Origin: Marinobacter oulmenensis
GTDB taxonomy: Bacteria > Pseudomonadota > Gammaproteobacteria > Pseudomonadales > Oleiphilaceae
Length of the DNA stretch: 64,000 nt
Direction: 5' to 3'
Assembly (NCBI RefSeq): GCF_014201735.1
Contig: NZ_JACHFE010000002.1
Coordinates: forward strand, 124,001 to 188,000
Every line of letters begins with the position of its first letter. The first letter of the stretch is position 1. A program made the position numbers and the translations under genes. The notes under the pieces are model-generated. The model searched no databases, was not told the DNA's origin, and saw only the letters and a program-made list of their open reading frames with translations. This document shows positions 10,304-20,381 of this stretch, piece by piece.

Positions 10304-11514
10304 GCCATTCCATTGATGACAACGCTGCCCGGCCGGAACGCGGCAGGGCCGGCCTTCTGAAAACGGCGTTTGTCACGGTACTGATCGTGCTGGCCGGCAT
10401 CGGCATCATCTGGCTGATTTTCAGCACCGAACCCCAGGCCACCCGCAAGGACGGCGCGCGGGAAATGGCCATGCTGGTGGATGTGGAGACCGTCAAACGG
10501 GGCAGCTACCACCCCACAATTACGGTGATGGGACAGGTTGTGCCGGCCCGCGAGGTCACCCTGAGCGCCAGAGTCAGTGGACAGGTAATCAGCCTGAACC
10601 CGTCATTCAACCCGGGCCGCCGGGTCGGGCAGGGCGAACCGCTGCTGCGGATCGATCCCGCAGATTATGAGGCGGTGCTGGCACAGCGCCAGGCGGATTT
10701 TCAGCAGGCGCTGGCGGAACTGGAACTGGAAAAGGGGCAGCAGTCTGTCGCCCGGCAGGAATTCGAGTTGCTGGGCGAAGAGGTGAGTTCGGTCAATGAG
10801 GCGCTGGTACTGAGAAAGCCCCAGCTGGAACAGGCCCGGGCCAGTGTCGCGGCCGCCCGTGCCTCCCTCAGGCAGGCGGAGCTCGACCTTGAGCGCACCC
10901 GTGTGCGCGCTCCCTTCCCGGCTCAGGTGCTGGACCGGCAGGTAGCGACCGGCTCGGAAGTGAGTGCAGGCTCCGAACTGGGCCGGTTGGTGGCCACCGA
11001 TGAGTACTGGGTGGATGCCACCGTGCCGCTGGCCAGGCTGCGCTGGCTGAACTTCAGTGACAGCCAGGGAGAGCGTGGTGCGCCTGTGTCACTGCATCAG
11101 CAGGGCGTTTGGCGTGACGATGAAACCCGGCAGGGGAACCTGACGCAACTGGTGGGCGAGCTGGATGGCAATGCCCGCATGGCCCGGGTGCTGATAACGG
11201 TGACCGATCCCCTGGCGCTGGATCAGGCCCAGGGCCAGCCACCGCTGATCCTCGGGACCATTGTCGAAGCGAAGATTCAGGGCCGCGAACTGGACGAGGT
11301 GATCCGGGTCAGGCGCGACCGGATTCGCCGCGATGACACCGTCTGGGTGATGGCGGACGGCAAGCTCGCAATCCGTCAGCCGGAGATTGTTTTCCGGGAT
11401 GAGACCTATGCCTACATCGGCTCCGGCCTTGAAAGCGGCGAACAGGTGATTACCAGCGATCTGGCCTCCGTGGTCAGCGGCGCCAGGCTGCGGCTGGAGG
11501 GAGACCCGCAATGA
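10300..11514 (+). CDS. RND efflux periplasmic adaptor (HlyD/MFP family)
   Basis: 404 residues. An N-terminal membrane anchor (about residues 22-43) is followed by the barrel-sandwich lipoyl half ([19 protein letters not shown]), a long alpha-helical hairpin (about residues 120-200) and the second lipoyl half [10 protein letters not shown], then a beta-barrel domain. It couples the inner-membrane transporter to the outer-membrane channel. ATGA overlaps on both sides show tight translational coupling in the operon. Confidence 0.93.
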   Translation: MSHSIDDNAARPERGRAGLLKTAFVTVLIVLAGIGIIWLIFSTEPQATRKDGAREMAMLVDVETVKRGSYHPTITVMGQVVPAREVTLSARVSGQVISLNPSFNPGRRVGQGEPLLRIDPADYEAVLAQRQADFQQALAELELEKGQQSVARQEFELLGEEVSSVNEALVLRKPQLEQARASVAAARASLRQAELDLERTRVRAPFPAQVLDRQVATGSEVSAGSELGRLVATDEYWVDATVPLARLRWLNFSDSQGERGAPVSLHQQGVWRDDETRQGNLTQLVGELDGNARMARVLITVTDPLALDQAQGQPPLILGTIVEAKIQGRELDEVIRVRRDRIRRDDTVWVMADGKLAIRQPEIVFRDETYAYIGSGLESGEQVITSDLASVVSGARLRLEGDPQ

Positions 11515-14500
11515 GCGATACGCCCAAACGCCAGGGTTGGGTCGGGCCGATCGAGTGGATGGCCCGCAACTCCATTGCGGCGAACCTGATGATGATCCTG
11601 CTGCTCACCGGCGGCCTCTGGATGGCGCTGCACGTGCAGAAAGAGGTGTTCCCGGAATTTGAGCTGGATATCGTCCAGGTTAGTGTCAGTTATCCGGGGG
11701 CCTCTCCCTCTGAGGTGGAGAAAGGCATTCTGCTGCCGGTGGAAGAAGCCGTTCAGGGCATCCAGAGTATCGAGGAAATGTCGTCAACGGCCCGGGAAGG
11801 CAGCGGCACCATCCAGCTGGAACTGGTAGCCGGCACTAACCGCATGCAGGCCCTGCAGGATATCGAACAGGCGGTGGACCGGGTACGTACGTTTCCCGAG
11901 CAGGCGGAGGAGCCGGAAGTCCGCCTGGTGACTCCGACCCGCGATGTGCTGGAACTGGTGCTATACGGTGACGTGGACACCTGGACCCTGCGCCAGCTTG
12001 GCGAGCAGGTCCGTAACCGGCTGCTGACAGAAAACGCCATCACCCAGGCGGAAATCAGCGATGTTCCGGCCTACATGACCAGTATCGAGATTCCCCGGGA
12101 TACCTTGCGCAAATACAACCTGACACTGTCCGAGGTGGCCAGCCGCATCGAGCAGTCGAGCCAGGATATCCCGGCAGGCTCCATGGCCACGGACAACGGC
12201 GACATACTGCTGCGGCTCAAAGAGCGCAAACAGTGGGCGGACGCGTTTGAGGGCATTGCCATCCTGACCGCCGAGACCGGCGGAGTCATTACCCTGGGCG
12301 ACATCGCCACGGTACGGGATGGCTTCGAGGAAGGCGGTTTCCATTCCCGTTTCAATGGTCAGCCTTCGGTAGAAATCGAGATTTTCCGGACCGGGGACCA
12401 GTCACCGCTGGAGATCGCGGCATCCGTCGAGGCGGTCATGGACGAATTGCAGGTGACGCTACCCGACGCCGTCAGTATCCGCATTGACAGCAATCGTGCG
12501 GAGCATTTTGAAGATCGCATGGATATGCTGCTGGAAAACGGCGTGATGGCGATGGTCATTGTACTGGTGATCCTCAGCCTGTTCCTGGAGTACCGGCTGG
12601 CCTTCTGGATCATGATGGGGATGACCATCTCCTTTGTCGGCAGTGTGTTTTTCCTTCCGGCCATGGATGTAAGCATCAACATGATTTCCATGTTCGGCTT
12701 CCTGATGGTGCTGGGCATCGTGGTGGATGACGCCATAGTGGTGGGCGAGAACATCTACGAATACCGGGAACAGGGCATGACCTTCATGCAGGCTGCCATC
12801 AAGGGGGCACAGGACATTGCCGGCCCGGTCATTTTCAGCATTCTGACCAATATTGTTGCGTTCCTGCCGCTGCTGTTCGTACCCGGTACCACGGGTAAAT
12901 TCTGGTGGCCGCTGGGCGTGGTGGTGATCCTGGTGCTGGCGATCTCGCTGATTGAGGCGTTGTTCATCCTGCCGGCCCACCTTGCCCATAGCGGGCGTGG
13001 CAGCGTGACGATCTATGGTCGGTGGATGCACGGACTGCAACGGATCTTTGCCCGCGGTTTCCAGGCCGTGGTGGACCACGGCTACCGGCCGCTGCTGGAT
13101 TTGTCCCTGCGTTTCCGCTACGTCACCCTGACGGCGGCAATGACCATCATGGTGGTCTGTGGCGCCTATGCCATGAGCGATCACATGGGCATGATCATGA
13201 TGCCCTCGGCGCCCGCCGATGAAATAGAGGCCAATGTCCAGCTACCGGTTGGCACCACCTCGCGTCGTGCCGGAGAAGTAGCCATGGCGATAACCCGGGA
13301 TACCCGGCGATTGCTTGATCAGAGCGAGCTGGCTGACAACGTCGAGGGCATCAAAACCAATGTCCGGGGTGAACAGTCGATTGATGTGGAACTGGTGCTC
13401 AGGCCCGAGGAGGAGCGCTCCCTGGCGGTCTCGGAGATCGTTGAGCTCTGGCGCAACGAACTGGGCGACTTCAAGGGCGTGGATGAGATTACCTTTTCGG
13501 CGGAGCAGGGGCCGGGAAGCTGGCGTGATGACATCAGCGTGGACCTCAGTCATACCGATATCGACGTACTGGCCCGGGCCAGCCAGCGATTCTTCGACGA
13601 GCTCCAGAGCATCAGCCAGACCCGAAACGTCAATGACAGCTACACCGCCGGCAAGCCCCAGTTTGATATTTCCCTGAATGCCCACGGCCGGGCCCTGGGG
13701 TTGACTGGTGCCGAGGTGGGCCGCCAGTTGAGAGATGCCTACTATGGTGCCATTGCCCTGCGCCAGTTGAGAGGCATCAATGAAAACGAGATACGGGTGA
13801 GGCTGCCCGAATCAGAGCGGCAGGACCTGTACTCTCTGGATAACTTCATCATTCGGACCCCCGATGGCCAGGAAGTGCCGCTGATGGACATCGCCGACCT
13901 GTCGATCGGCGAATCCTTCCGCTCCATCAGTCGCCGGGACGGCCGGCGGATTATCACCGTGGGCACCGATGTGGAACCCAAAGCCGCGACCCGGCAGGTA
14001 CTGGAGGTGATCCAGGCGGAGATACTGCCCCAGCTCCGCGCCGACTTCCCGGGCCTGACCTGGAGCTTCCAGGGCAGCCAGGCCGACATGCGCGAGTCCA
14101 CCGGTGCGCTCTGGGGCGGCTTTGGCCTGGCCATGGGCGTGATCTACGCCCTGCTGGCGATTGCTTTCGGCAGTTACCTGCAGCCACTGGTGGTGATGCT
14201 CGCAATCCCCTTCGGCGCCGTGGGTGCGATTATCGGCCACATGATTCTGGGCATGGAACTGTCCCTTGTGAGCATCATGGGCATTGTGGCGCTCTCCGGC
14301 GTGGTGGTGAATGACTCGCTGATCATGGTGACCTACGCCAACCGGCAGCGGCACCGCCTCGAGCCCGCTCAGGCCATTTATGAAGCGGGGCTGCGCCGGT
14401 TTCGCCCCATTGTGCTGACCACCCTGACCACCTTTGGCGGGCTGGCACCGATTATCTCCGAGACCTCCCTGCAGGCGATCTACCTGATCCCGATGGCAGT

Positions 14501-14630
14501 CTCCCTGGGCTTTGGCATCGTCTTCGCCACGGCCCTGATTCTGTTCCTGGTACCGTGCCTGTATCTGGTGCTGGAAGACGCCAAGGCGTTGTTCGGCCCG
14601 GGCAGAAGCAGACTCGCGCGGGCCCGATAA
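11511..14630 (+). CDS. RND efflux inner-membrane transporter (AcrB/HAE-1-like)
   Basis: 1039 residues with the RND layout: transmembrane helix 1 (residues 20-40), a large periplasmic loop, helices 2-6, a second loop and helices 8-12. The proton-relay Asp pair is in helix 4, [14 protein letters not shown]. The sequence is closer to the broad heavy-metal/unknown-substrate RND branch found in environmental proteobacteria than to AcrB itself, so the substrate is unassigned. Energy comes from the proton motive force. Last gene of the operon; no strong terminator was seen after it. Confidence 0.94.
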   Translation: MSDTPKRQGWVGPIEWMARNSIAANLMMILLLTGGLWMALHVQKEVFPEFELDIVQVSVSYPGASPSEVEKGILLPVEEAVQGIQSIEEMSSTAREGSGTIQLELVAGTNRMQALQDIEQAVDRVRTFPEQAEEPEVRLVTPTRDVLELVLYGDVDTWTLRQLGEQVRNRLLTENAITQAEISDVPAYMTSIEIPRDTLRKYNLTLSEVASRIEQSSQDIPAGSMATDNGDILLRLKERKQWADAFEGIAILTAETGGVITLGDIATVRDGFEEGGFHSRFNGQPSVEIEIFRTGDQSPLEIAASVEAVMDELQVTLPDAVSIRIDSNRAEHFEDRMDMLLENGVMAMVIVLVILSLFLEYRLAFWIMMGMTISFVGSVFFLPAMDVSINMISMFGFLMVLGIVVDDAIVVGENIYEYREQGMTFMQAAIKGAQDIAGPVIFSILTNIVAFLPLLFVPGTTGKFWWPLGVVVILVLAISLIEALFILPAHLAHSGRGSVTIYGRWMHGLQRIFARGFQAVVDHGYRPLLDLSLRFRYVTLTAAMTIMVVCGAYAMSDHMGMIMMPSAPADEIEANVQLPVGTTSRRAGEVAMAITRDTRRLLDQSELADNVEGIKTNVRGEQSIDVELVLRPEEERSLAVSEIVELWRNELGDFKGVDEITFSAEQGPGSWRDDISVDLSHTDIDVLARASQRFFDELQSISQTRNVNDSYTAGKPQFDISLNAHGRALGLTGAEVGRQLRDAYYGAIALRQLRGINENEIRVRLPESERQDLYSLDNFIIRTPDGQEVPLMDIADLSIGESFRSISRRDGRRIITVGTDVEPKAATRQVLEVIQAEILPQLRADFPGLTWSFQGSQADMRESTGALWGGFGLAMGVIYALLAIAFGSYLQPLVVMLAIPFGAVGAIIGHMILGMELSLVSIMGIVALSGVVVNDSLIMVTYANRQRHRLEPAQAIYEAGLRRFRPIVLTTLTTFGGLAPIISETSLQAIYLIPMAVSLGFGIVFATALILFLVPCLYLVLEDAKALFGPGRSRLARAR

Positions 14631-14707
14631 GGCCAGGTCAATTCTGTTCAATACCCGGGGAATGACATGGGGCAGACTCTCTGGCATTCGATGCTACGGA
14701 GTCCCCC

Positions 14708-15355
14708 ATGAGTACCGCGCTGATCCTGTTCTCAACGGTCGCAGTGGCTCACTTTTTAGCCTTGCTGAGCCCTGGCCCTGATTTTGTTCTGGTTGTAAAA
14801 AGTGCGATCAGGAACGATCGAAGCAAGGCCATAGGCGTGGCCGCTGGCATATCGACCGCAAACGCCTTGTACATTGCCTTGTGTCTGATTGGCGTTGGAA
14901 CCTTACTGGCCAGTTCTGTGCCTCTGATGATCTTCCTGAAGATTATCGGCGGCCTGTTTCTCATGTTTCTGGCCATTCAGGCTCTGCGAGCAAAGAGAAG
15001 TGCTTACGCGGAATTGTCCGTAGAAAACGATCAAACCCAATACGGAAACGCCAGCTTCATAAAAGAATTCATGACCGGCTTTATGTCAGGAATTCTTAAC
15101 CCCAAGAACCTCCTGTTCTACCTGAGCCTGTTCACCGTGGTACTGACGAACGACGTGGGCCTGCTATTCAAGATTGCACTGGGCGTATGGATGACGCTTG
15201 TGGTCTTCCTCTGGGATGCCGCCATCATATTTATGCTGTCTGCCAATAAAGCCCGGAGCAGGTTTGCGAAAGCCGCTTACTACATCGACAAGCTAACCGG
15301 TGCCATTCTTGGAATAGTGGGCTTTACGATTGTTAAGTCGGCATTGACGAGATAA
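14708..15355 (+). CDS. LysE/RhtB family amino-acid exporter
   Basis: 215 residues with about six transmembrane helices. The signature L-L-S-P-G-P-D-F-V-L-V-V-K-S-A (about residues 20-35) is the conserved L-T-P-G-P-D motif of the LysE/RhtB superfamily, and G-F-M-S-G-I-L-N-P-K-N-L-L-F-Y in the middle is equally typical. Members export amino acids or related metabolites; the substrate is unknown. This is the last ordinary chromosomal gene before the AT-rich cassette island, and its stop at 15355 marks the left shoulder of that island. Confidence 0.9.
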   Translation: MSTALILFSTVAVAHFLALLSPGPDFVLVVKSAIRNDRSKAIGVAAGISTANALYIALCLIGVGTLLASSVPLMIFLKIIGGLFLMFLAIQALRAKRSAYAELSVENDQTQYGNASFIKEFMTGFMSGILNPKNLLFYLSLFTVVLTNDVGLLFKIALGVWMTLVVFLWDAAIIFMLSANKARSRFAKAAYYIDKLTGAILGIVGFTIVKSALTR

Positions 15356-15719
15356 AAATCCACTGACGCCGCCCCATTTGATTGCCCCCACCACAAGGTC
15401 CCAGGCCCTAGCGCGGAAGAATTCCACCCTGAAAGCCGGAGATAGACGACAACTGTCGCAAAACTCCTTCCGAAATTTCCAAGTTATTGAAAAGTATTCG
15501 TTTTCTTGATTCTGGCCTGTAAATAAGCGAACGCCTGATCTGAGACAAACCCGACAATTGACGTCTATCTGCGGGAGAGCTAGTGTAGACGTTCAATACA
15601 TTTCTGATATAGAGGGAAAAATGGCAACTGGCTTTGACATCGGCGCGGGGATAGGCGCGTTCTGGATAGACGTCATTTGTCGTTGAATTAGCTGTTATCT
15701 TTAAAAAAAGGAATAAGTC
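15356..15719. other. Non-coding left border of the cassette island
   Basis: 364 bp without a convincing gene. It contains three copies of a roughly 20-bp motif related to GATAGACGtCAattGTCG: 15438-15458 (+), 15552-15572 (-) and 15663-15685 (+). A 21-codon ORF with a purine-rich leader (ATG 15621 to TGA 15686) lies between copies two and three; I cannot tell whether it is translated. No integrase gene and no typical attI site can be recognised. GTTGAAT at about 15682 could be a degenerate R' box. Confidence 0.5.
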
Positions 15720-15977
15720 ATGAAAGAAACTGAAATTACTACGCTAGAAGAGTTGCGGGAGCACTTGGCCGACAAGTATGAGACTGAATGGAGAAATCTG
15801 TCAGCTGATGAAGTCTTGAAAAAGCAAGACGCTATTTTGCGTAATTATGAATTAAGCTCTGAAGAATATGAGTATGCAGCTCCTCTGGCCGCCATAATGG
15901 AAGACCAGTCGGCAAAGAAGACCATCATTAACACAAGTAAAGCAAGAGCAATCCTGATCAAGGCAAAAAGGAAGTAG
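15720..15977 (+). CDS. Unrecognised small acidic protein, first cassette ORF
   Basis: 85 residues, no family recognised. The ATG is preceded by AAAAAAAGGAATAAGTC, a good ribosome-binding site. The protein is predicted largely helical and acidic in the middle (E-L-S-S-E-E-Y-E-Y) with a strongly basic tail (K-A-R-A-I-L-I-K-A-K-R-K). Base composition is clearly lower in GC than the flanking chromosome. The next ORF begins 3 bp after the stop, so the two are surely co-translated and probably work together. They occupy the first cassette, upstream of attC site 1. Confidence 0.65.
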   Translation: MKETEITTLEELREHLADKYETEWRNLSADEVLKKQDAILRNYELSSEEYEYAAPLAAIMEDQSAKKTIINTSKARAILIKAKRK

Positions 15978-15980
15978 CGA

Positions 15981-16445
15981 ATGACATTCAATATGGATGT
16001 GGGTACTTTTATAATAGCTGCAGCCGGCGCCTGGATAGCATATAGCCAATTGAGAAAGATAAATTCGCAGATTGCGATAGGAGTTGAGAATCAGCGAATG
16101 GATTCATTGAAAATTGTTCTCGAGATAGAAACTCAAATGAATTCGAGGAAGCTCGAGTTTGATAAAGCGGCAAAATCGGTTAGGGAAGCAAGTCATAGTG
16201 GAGCATTAGATGATGGGGCTTTAGAAATACTGAGCGACTTTTTTAATTCTACTAAAGAAAGTTATTTTAATGCGCTCGACCGACTATGCTATTGCATAGA
16301 AAAAGATTATATAAGTGATAAAGATTGGCGAACCGAGTATAGAAACCTTGTTCGCGATATTATATCTGAATATGAGGAAGATTTTGGAGAAGCCTCACCA
16401 TATAACAACATTAAGAAAATTAACAAAAAATGGCAGCAGTCGTAG
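15981..16445 (+). CDS. Unrecognised membrane-anchored cassette protein
   Basis: 154 residues. An N-terminal hydrophobic segment (about residues 8-22, G-T-F-I-I-A-A-A-G-A-W-I-A-Y) is followed by a soluble, charged, helical domain of about 130 residues. This anchor-plus-cytosolic-helix form is common for orphan integron-cassette products; I recognise no domain. Start lies 3 bp downstream of the preceding ORF. Its stop is about 15 bp before the R'' box of attC site 1, the spacing expected for the last ORF in a cassette. Confidence 0.65.
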   Translation: MTFNMDVGTFIIAAAGAWIAYSQLRKINSQIAIGVENQRMDSLKIVLEIETQMNSRKLEFDKAAKSVREASHSGALDDGALEILSDFFNSTKESYFNALDRLCYCIEKDYISDKDWRTEYRNLVRDIISEYEEDFGEASPYNNIKKINKKWQQS

Positions 16446-16460
16446 GCTTTCCAGTGAAAG

Positions 16461-16470
16461 ATAACAAGTG
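16461..16470 (+). repeat. attC site 1, left fragment (R'' box)
   Basis: ATAACAAGTG, the R'' side of an attC site, directly after the first cassette ORFs. Its continuation (CAGGCACGGCGACGCC...) is found at 17655, beyond an inserted IS element. The same order TAACAAGTGG occurs uninterrupted in attC site 7. Confidence 0.65.
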
Positions 16471-17654
<1,184 letters not shown>

Positions 17655-17722
17655 CAGGCACGGCGACGCCCTTTACATTGCGCCTTCGGCTGCATTTCAA
17701 GGGCGCGCATGCTGCAAGCGTT
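17655..17722 (+). repeat. attC site 1, main body
   Basis: CAGGCACGGCGACGCCCTTT to AAGCGTT. It shares the core GCACGGCGACGCCT/CT-x-x-ACATTGCG with attC sites 2 and 4, and its two arms are imperfect inverse complements. The R' box is cut after GTT at 17722 by a small palindrome-ended element; GTTAGGC resumes at 17890. Excising both insertions gives a regular attC with a canonical R' box. Confidence 0.7.
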
Positions 17723-17889
17723 GAGGCTGTAGAAAAAGGTTGAAGACCTGTTTCGAGTCGAAATTGATCCAAAAATGAGCTAAAAATAGGGCCGATTCTT
17801 AAAATCTGGAATACTCATCATTGAAAACACTTCCAGATTTTACGTAGGAGCGGGATCAGAAATAGGGGCCAGAGTTTTTCTACAGCCTC
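17723..17889. mobile_element. 167-bp MITE-like element in the R' box of attC site 1
   Basis: Perfect 15-bp terminal inverted repeats, GAGGCTGTAGAAAAA at 17723-17737 and TTTTTCTACAGCCTC at 17875-17889, flanked by a GTT direct repeat (17720-17722 and 17890-17892). It contains no ORF. The right flank GTTAGGC together with the left flank GCGTT restores a canonical attC crossover box, so insertion happened inside R' with a 3-bp duplication. No autonomous partner is present in the window. Confidence 0.7.
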
Positions 17890-17902
17890 GTTAGGCTTAA
17901 AG

Positions 17903-18337
17903 ATGAGTCATATGTTGTCGGAAGTTCTGAATAGAGATGATGTAAAGAGTCGTATCATCAAGGATGCCGCCTTCTTCGATGCCTTTATGGGCGTCGCTAT
18001 CGGTCTGTATTTTTCCCGGAATGACAGATTCTATACGTTTCATGAGCTAGTCGTGGAGCGTATGTCATTCAACGAAAAAATCACTGTCCTTGAAAAAATT
18101 CCATATGAGAAAAAGTATAAGTCTCAAGGTTGCTTTAAGACGATAAGGACAATTCAAAGGCTAAGAAATATCATTGCCCATGAGTACTACTTTCACGACG
18201 ATAAGAAGTTGAGAAAAGGCCCTTGGAAGGAGTTACTATCAAATTGGCCGGAAACGTACACGAAAGAGTTCAAAAGGGCAAAATTACAGATTGAGCGCCT
18301 CACAAGAACAGGTGAATTCTTGAAAGGCGGGCGTTAA
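17903..18337 (+). CDS. Cassette protein with HEPN-like RNxxxH motif
   Basis: 144 residues, predicted mainly helical, with low GC. The segment T-I-R-T-I-Q-R-L-R-N-I-I-A-H-E-Y (about residues 81-96) contains R-N-I-I-A-H, which fits the R-[NDH]-x(2-4)-H motif of HEPN ribonucleases and also the R-N-x-x-A-H of DUF4145/MltR-like helical proteins. The rest of the protein gives no recognised similarity. HEPN proteins often act as toxins or effectors in conflict systems, but the motif alone does not prove RNase activity. ATG 17903 lies 7 bp after the reconstructed R' box of attC 1; the stop precedes attC 2 by 14 bp. Confidence 0.6.
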   Translation: MSHMLSEVLNRDDVKSRIIKDAAFFDAFMGVAIGLYFSRNDRFYTFHELVVERMSFNEKITVLEKIPYEKKYKSQGCFKTIRTIQRLRNIIAHEYYFHDDKKLRKGPWKELLSNWPETYTKEFKRAKLQIERLTRTGEFLKGGR

Positions 18338-18351
18338 GATGAAGCCACTAA

Positions 18352-18436
18352 AGCCTAACCAGGCCAGGCACGGCGACGCCTACTACATTGCGGCTTCGCC
18401 TCCATTTCGTAGCCGCGCATGCTGGCGGCGTTAAAA
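18352..18436 (+). repeat. attC site 2
   Basis: R'' box GCCTAACC at 18353, R' box GTTAAAA at 18430-18436, about 84 bp. The interior CAGGCACGGCGACGCCTACTACATTGCGGCTTCGCC... resembles site 1 and site 4. The two halves are imperfect inverse complements (AGGCACGGCGACGCC against AGCCGCGCATGCTGGCGGCG). Confidence 0.75.
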
Positions 18437-18534
18437 ATCATGAGCAACACAGGTGGTTCCTGGTAAAAGGAATCCTTCCGCCTGTAGGTTTCTTTAGCGG
18501 GGCAGATTGAACGGGCCAGAGCTTTGGGTACTAC

Positions 18535-18690
18535 ATGCTAAAAATGAGTGACCATTTCAGCCGGGAAGCCAAGTTATTGCTGTTCTTTCCAGCGCTCCTA
18601 GTCGTTATCGGTGTCTTAGTGGCGGTTGCTGGTCCGTGGATCAATCAGCAAGTGGAAATAGATCGGTGCCTGGACTCTGGGCAGGTATGA
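18535..18690 (+). CDS. Small membrane cassette protein, probably frameshifted
   Basis: 51 residues from ATG 18535 (alternative ATG 18544) to TGA 18688. One hydrophobic helix (L-L-L-F-F-P-A-L-L-V-V-I-G-V-L-V-A-V-A-G), then V-E-I-D-R-C-L-D-S-G. Reading +1 from the following G run gives G-R-Y-D-Y-E-A-D-S-C-I-R-G and a stop at 18737-18739. That continuation resembles the C-L-D-S-G-G-x-x-x-Y tail I recall from small integron-cassette proteins, so the gene is probably broken by a small deletion in the G run. Between attC sites 2 and 3. Confidence 0.5.
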   Translation: MLKMSDHFSREAKLLLFFPALLVVIGVLVAVAGPWINQQVEIDRCLDSGQV

Positions 18691-18750
18691 CTATGAAGCC
18701 GATAGCTGTATCAGAGGTGGAAATCCGCATCCGGGATGAAGTCTGCCCTT

Positions 18751-18827
18751 TTTAACCAGTCAATGTTGCCGGACAGTTTTTCCGCAGCTTCGCCGCTCCA
18801 AAACTGCCGCAAATTTCAGCGTTATGG
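18751..18827 (+). repeat. attC site 3
   Basis: R'' side TTAACCA at 18752-18758 and R' box GTTATGG at 18821-18827. The inner arms GCCGGACAGTTTT and AAAACTGCCGC are inverse complements with a bulge, around a GCTTCGCCGC loop region. R' overlaps an ATG that could be read as the start of the next ORF. Confidence 0.7.
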
Positions 18828-18841
18828 GTAAAGGAGCTACG

Positions 18842-19213
18842 GTGCAAAAGAAGCGTATATTTTTGATTTTATTAACTATTACGCTAGCTCTGTATATATT
18901 GTCCGGCGTTGTTTTCAACCCTATGATTATCTGGACTGCCGGGCCTGTATTCCTTTCATATCCGTTGCTGAATCATGGGTTATCTAAAGGCAGTAAGCCT
19001 AACTGCTATGGTGCATATGCCTATCTCTTAGGCAGCTCGGGCTTTAGTTTGGCTTATCATCTCGCGTGGTTTTTTGACTGGGGCGGCACCAAAACTGGCG
19101 GATCTACATCCGCTCTTATTTTTGCGGTTTTTCCGGTTTACGCTGTATTTATCGGGTCTTTGCTTTGGCCAATCGGTTACGCTGTGGGGTATGTTAGTGC
19201 CCGAAAGCCATAA
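18842..19213 (+). CDS. Unrecognised four-helix membrane protein (cassette)
   Basis: About 123 residues if started at GTG 18842, which has AGGAG 5 bp upstream; an ATG at 18824 lies inside the attC 3 R' box and adds six residues. Four hydrophobic segments span nearly the whole length (starting I-F-L-I-L-L-T-I-T-L-A-L, then P-M-I-I-W-T-A-G-P-V-F-L, Y-L-L-G-S-S-G-F-S-L-A-Y, A-L-I-F-A-V-F-P-V-Y). No family recognised. Its stop falls inside the first bases of attC 4, as is common for cassette genes. Confidence 0.6.
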   Translation: MQKKRIFLILLTITLALYILSGVVFNPMIIWTAGPVFLSYPLLNHGLSKGSKPNCYGAYAYLLGSSGFSLAYHLAWFFDWGGTKTGGSTSALIFAVFPVYAVFIGSLLWPIGYAVGYVSARKP

Positions 19214-19292
19214 CCAGGCCAATCACGGCGACGCCTACTGCATTGCGGCTTCGCCTTCATTTCGTGGCCGCGCATGTTGGCGGGCGTTAGGG
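19210..19292 (+). repeat. attC site 4
   Basis: R'' side ATAACCAGGCC from 19210, R' box GTTAGGG at 19286-19292. The interior is over 85 percent identical by eye to attC 2 (CACGGCGACGCCTAC-x-x-CATTGCGGCTTCGCC-x-x-CATTTCGT-x-GCCGCGCATG), so sites 1, 2 and 4 are one attC subtype. Confidence 0.78.
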
Positions 19293-19307
19293 AGAATTCG
19301 AAACATT

Positions 19308-19544
19308 ATGGGATCAGTAGTAGCGCTAGTAGCACATATAACAGGCACGGTTATTGCCGCCATTTTGATTTATTTTCTAGTTCCATACCTTACTGATTTT
19401 CTTGGAAATGAATTACGGTTTAATTATATCGTATTATATTCTTTGTTGGCGATTTGGAGCCTAAGAGAAGCTCGAAAAATTGAAGAAGGTAGGCATAAAG
19501 AGGCCGAAGAATTAGAAAAGTTTTTTTCAGAGGATGATAACTAG
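19308..19544 (+). CDS. Unrecognised small membrane protein (cassette)
   Basis: 78 residues from ATG 19308, 15 bp after the attC 4 R' box. The frame is open further upstream through the attC, but that part is not a gene. Two hydrophobic segments (residues 4-26 and about 38-50) are followed by a highly charged helical tail E-A-R-K-I-E-E-G-R-H-K-E-A-E-E-L-E-K. The stop TAG overlaps the GTG start of the next ORF by one base, so translation is coupled and the two products are likely partners in the membrane. Confidence 0.6.
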   Translation: MGSVVALVAHITGTVIAAILIYFLVPYLTDFLGNELRFNYIVLYSLLAIWSLREARKIEEGRHKEAEELEKFFSEDDN

Positions 19545-20293
19545 TGGCTTCAGTATTGCTAGCGATACTCGGTACTTTTATTGGGTTGCTAATCTATTAT
19601 GTCAGAACGATCAGCGTTCTTGTTGATGAAAGGGATAATATAGAAAAAGACGAAGAAACATATGATCGATATAAGTGGCTCTATATCATTTCAGAAAAAA
19701 TGGAGTCGATTTGGCCTTTTGTGAAAGCTGTTGATGCCACTAAATGGGTCAATATATTTTCAAATGTGGCTCTTGTCGCAGCTTGTGCACTTTTACTCTC
19801 TGTAGGGTTGTTCAAGAATTTCCTTCTGGATTATGCTGAGTTTGTTCTAATGGCTTTTTTTGTTCTTGCCTCTATATCGAGCGGCCCGAAAAGCTTTGAA
19901 ACTTATAATAAAATGAAACCATATTTACCTGTCATATTCCCCGCAATTGCCTACCAAGCAATGACTATGTTGGAAATTCAGAGACCCGAAGTTGCTCAAC
20001 AGCTAGTCATGCCAGGATATGAATTCATGGAAAGTAAATTGATTGCGGCATTAGTTGGGTTTACTTTTGCATTTTTATTGCCTTATCCGATGGCAAAATT
20101 TGATCAATGGTTCTCTAGGTTCCTGGCAAAAAGCACATTGCATTTTTTAAAGGACTTCATGAGGTTAGGCGTAAAGCCGATTAATAACATCGAGATATCT
20201 CAAAGAAAGGCGGCGAAAGAGTCTATAGCTGTTACTCTGAAGATATTATTGGCTCTCATCGGGCTGCTAAGCTTTATATTACATTCACCCTAA
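19544..20293 (+). CDS. Unrecognised polytopic membrane protein (cassette)
   Basis: 249 residues from GTG 19544, overlapping the previous stop by 1 bp. Hydrophobic segments lie near residues 2-22, 65-90, 95-112, 165-185 and 225-246; a charged cytosolic stretch (D-E-R-D-N-I-E-K-D-E-E-T-Y-D-R-Y-K) separates the first two. I recognise no domain and no enzymatic motif. With the 78-residue partner it fills a whole cassette between attC 4 and attC 5. GC content is far below the host chromosome. Confidence 0.6.
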   Translation: MASVLLAILGTFIGLLIYYVRTISVLVDERDNIEKDEETYDRYKWLYIISEKMESIWPFVKAVDATKWVNIFSNVALVAACALLLSVGLFKNFLLDYAEFVLMAFFVLASISSGPKSFETYNKMKPYLPVIFPAIAYQAMTMLEIQRPEVAQQLVMPGYEFMESKLIAALVGFTFAFLLPYPMAKFDQWFSRFLAKSTLHFLKDFMRLGVKPINNIEISQRKAAKESIAVTLKILLALIGLLSFILHSP

Positions 20294-20346
20294 CAATACG
20301 CGCCACGCGGACGCACTAAAGTGCGCGGGTGCGCTATGCGTTAGGC
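20289..20346 (+). repeat. attC site 5
   Basis: A short classical 59-base-element form: R'' CCTAACA at 20289-20295, arms GCGCCACGCGGACGCAC and GTGCGCGGGTGCGC, R' box GTTAGGC at 20340-20346. R'' and R' are exact inverse complements over CCTAAC/GTTAGG. The upstream ORF ends inside R''. Confidence 0.85.
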
Positions 20347-20381
20347 ATTCAGGTGAGCCGCGAATCGAAAGAGATAATAAG

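Noticed and set aside
18824..18841. ATG 18824 as the start of the four-helix cassette protein
   Set aside because: It lies inside the attC R' box; GTG 18842 has a properly spaced AGGAG.
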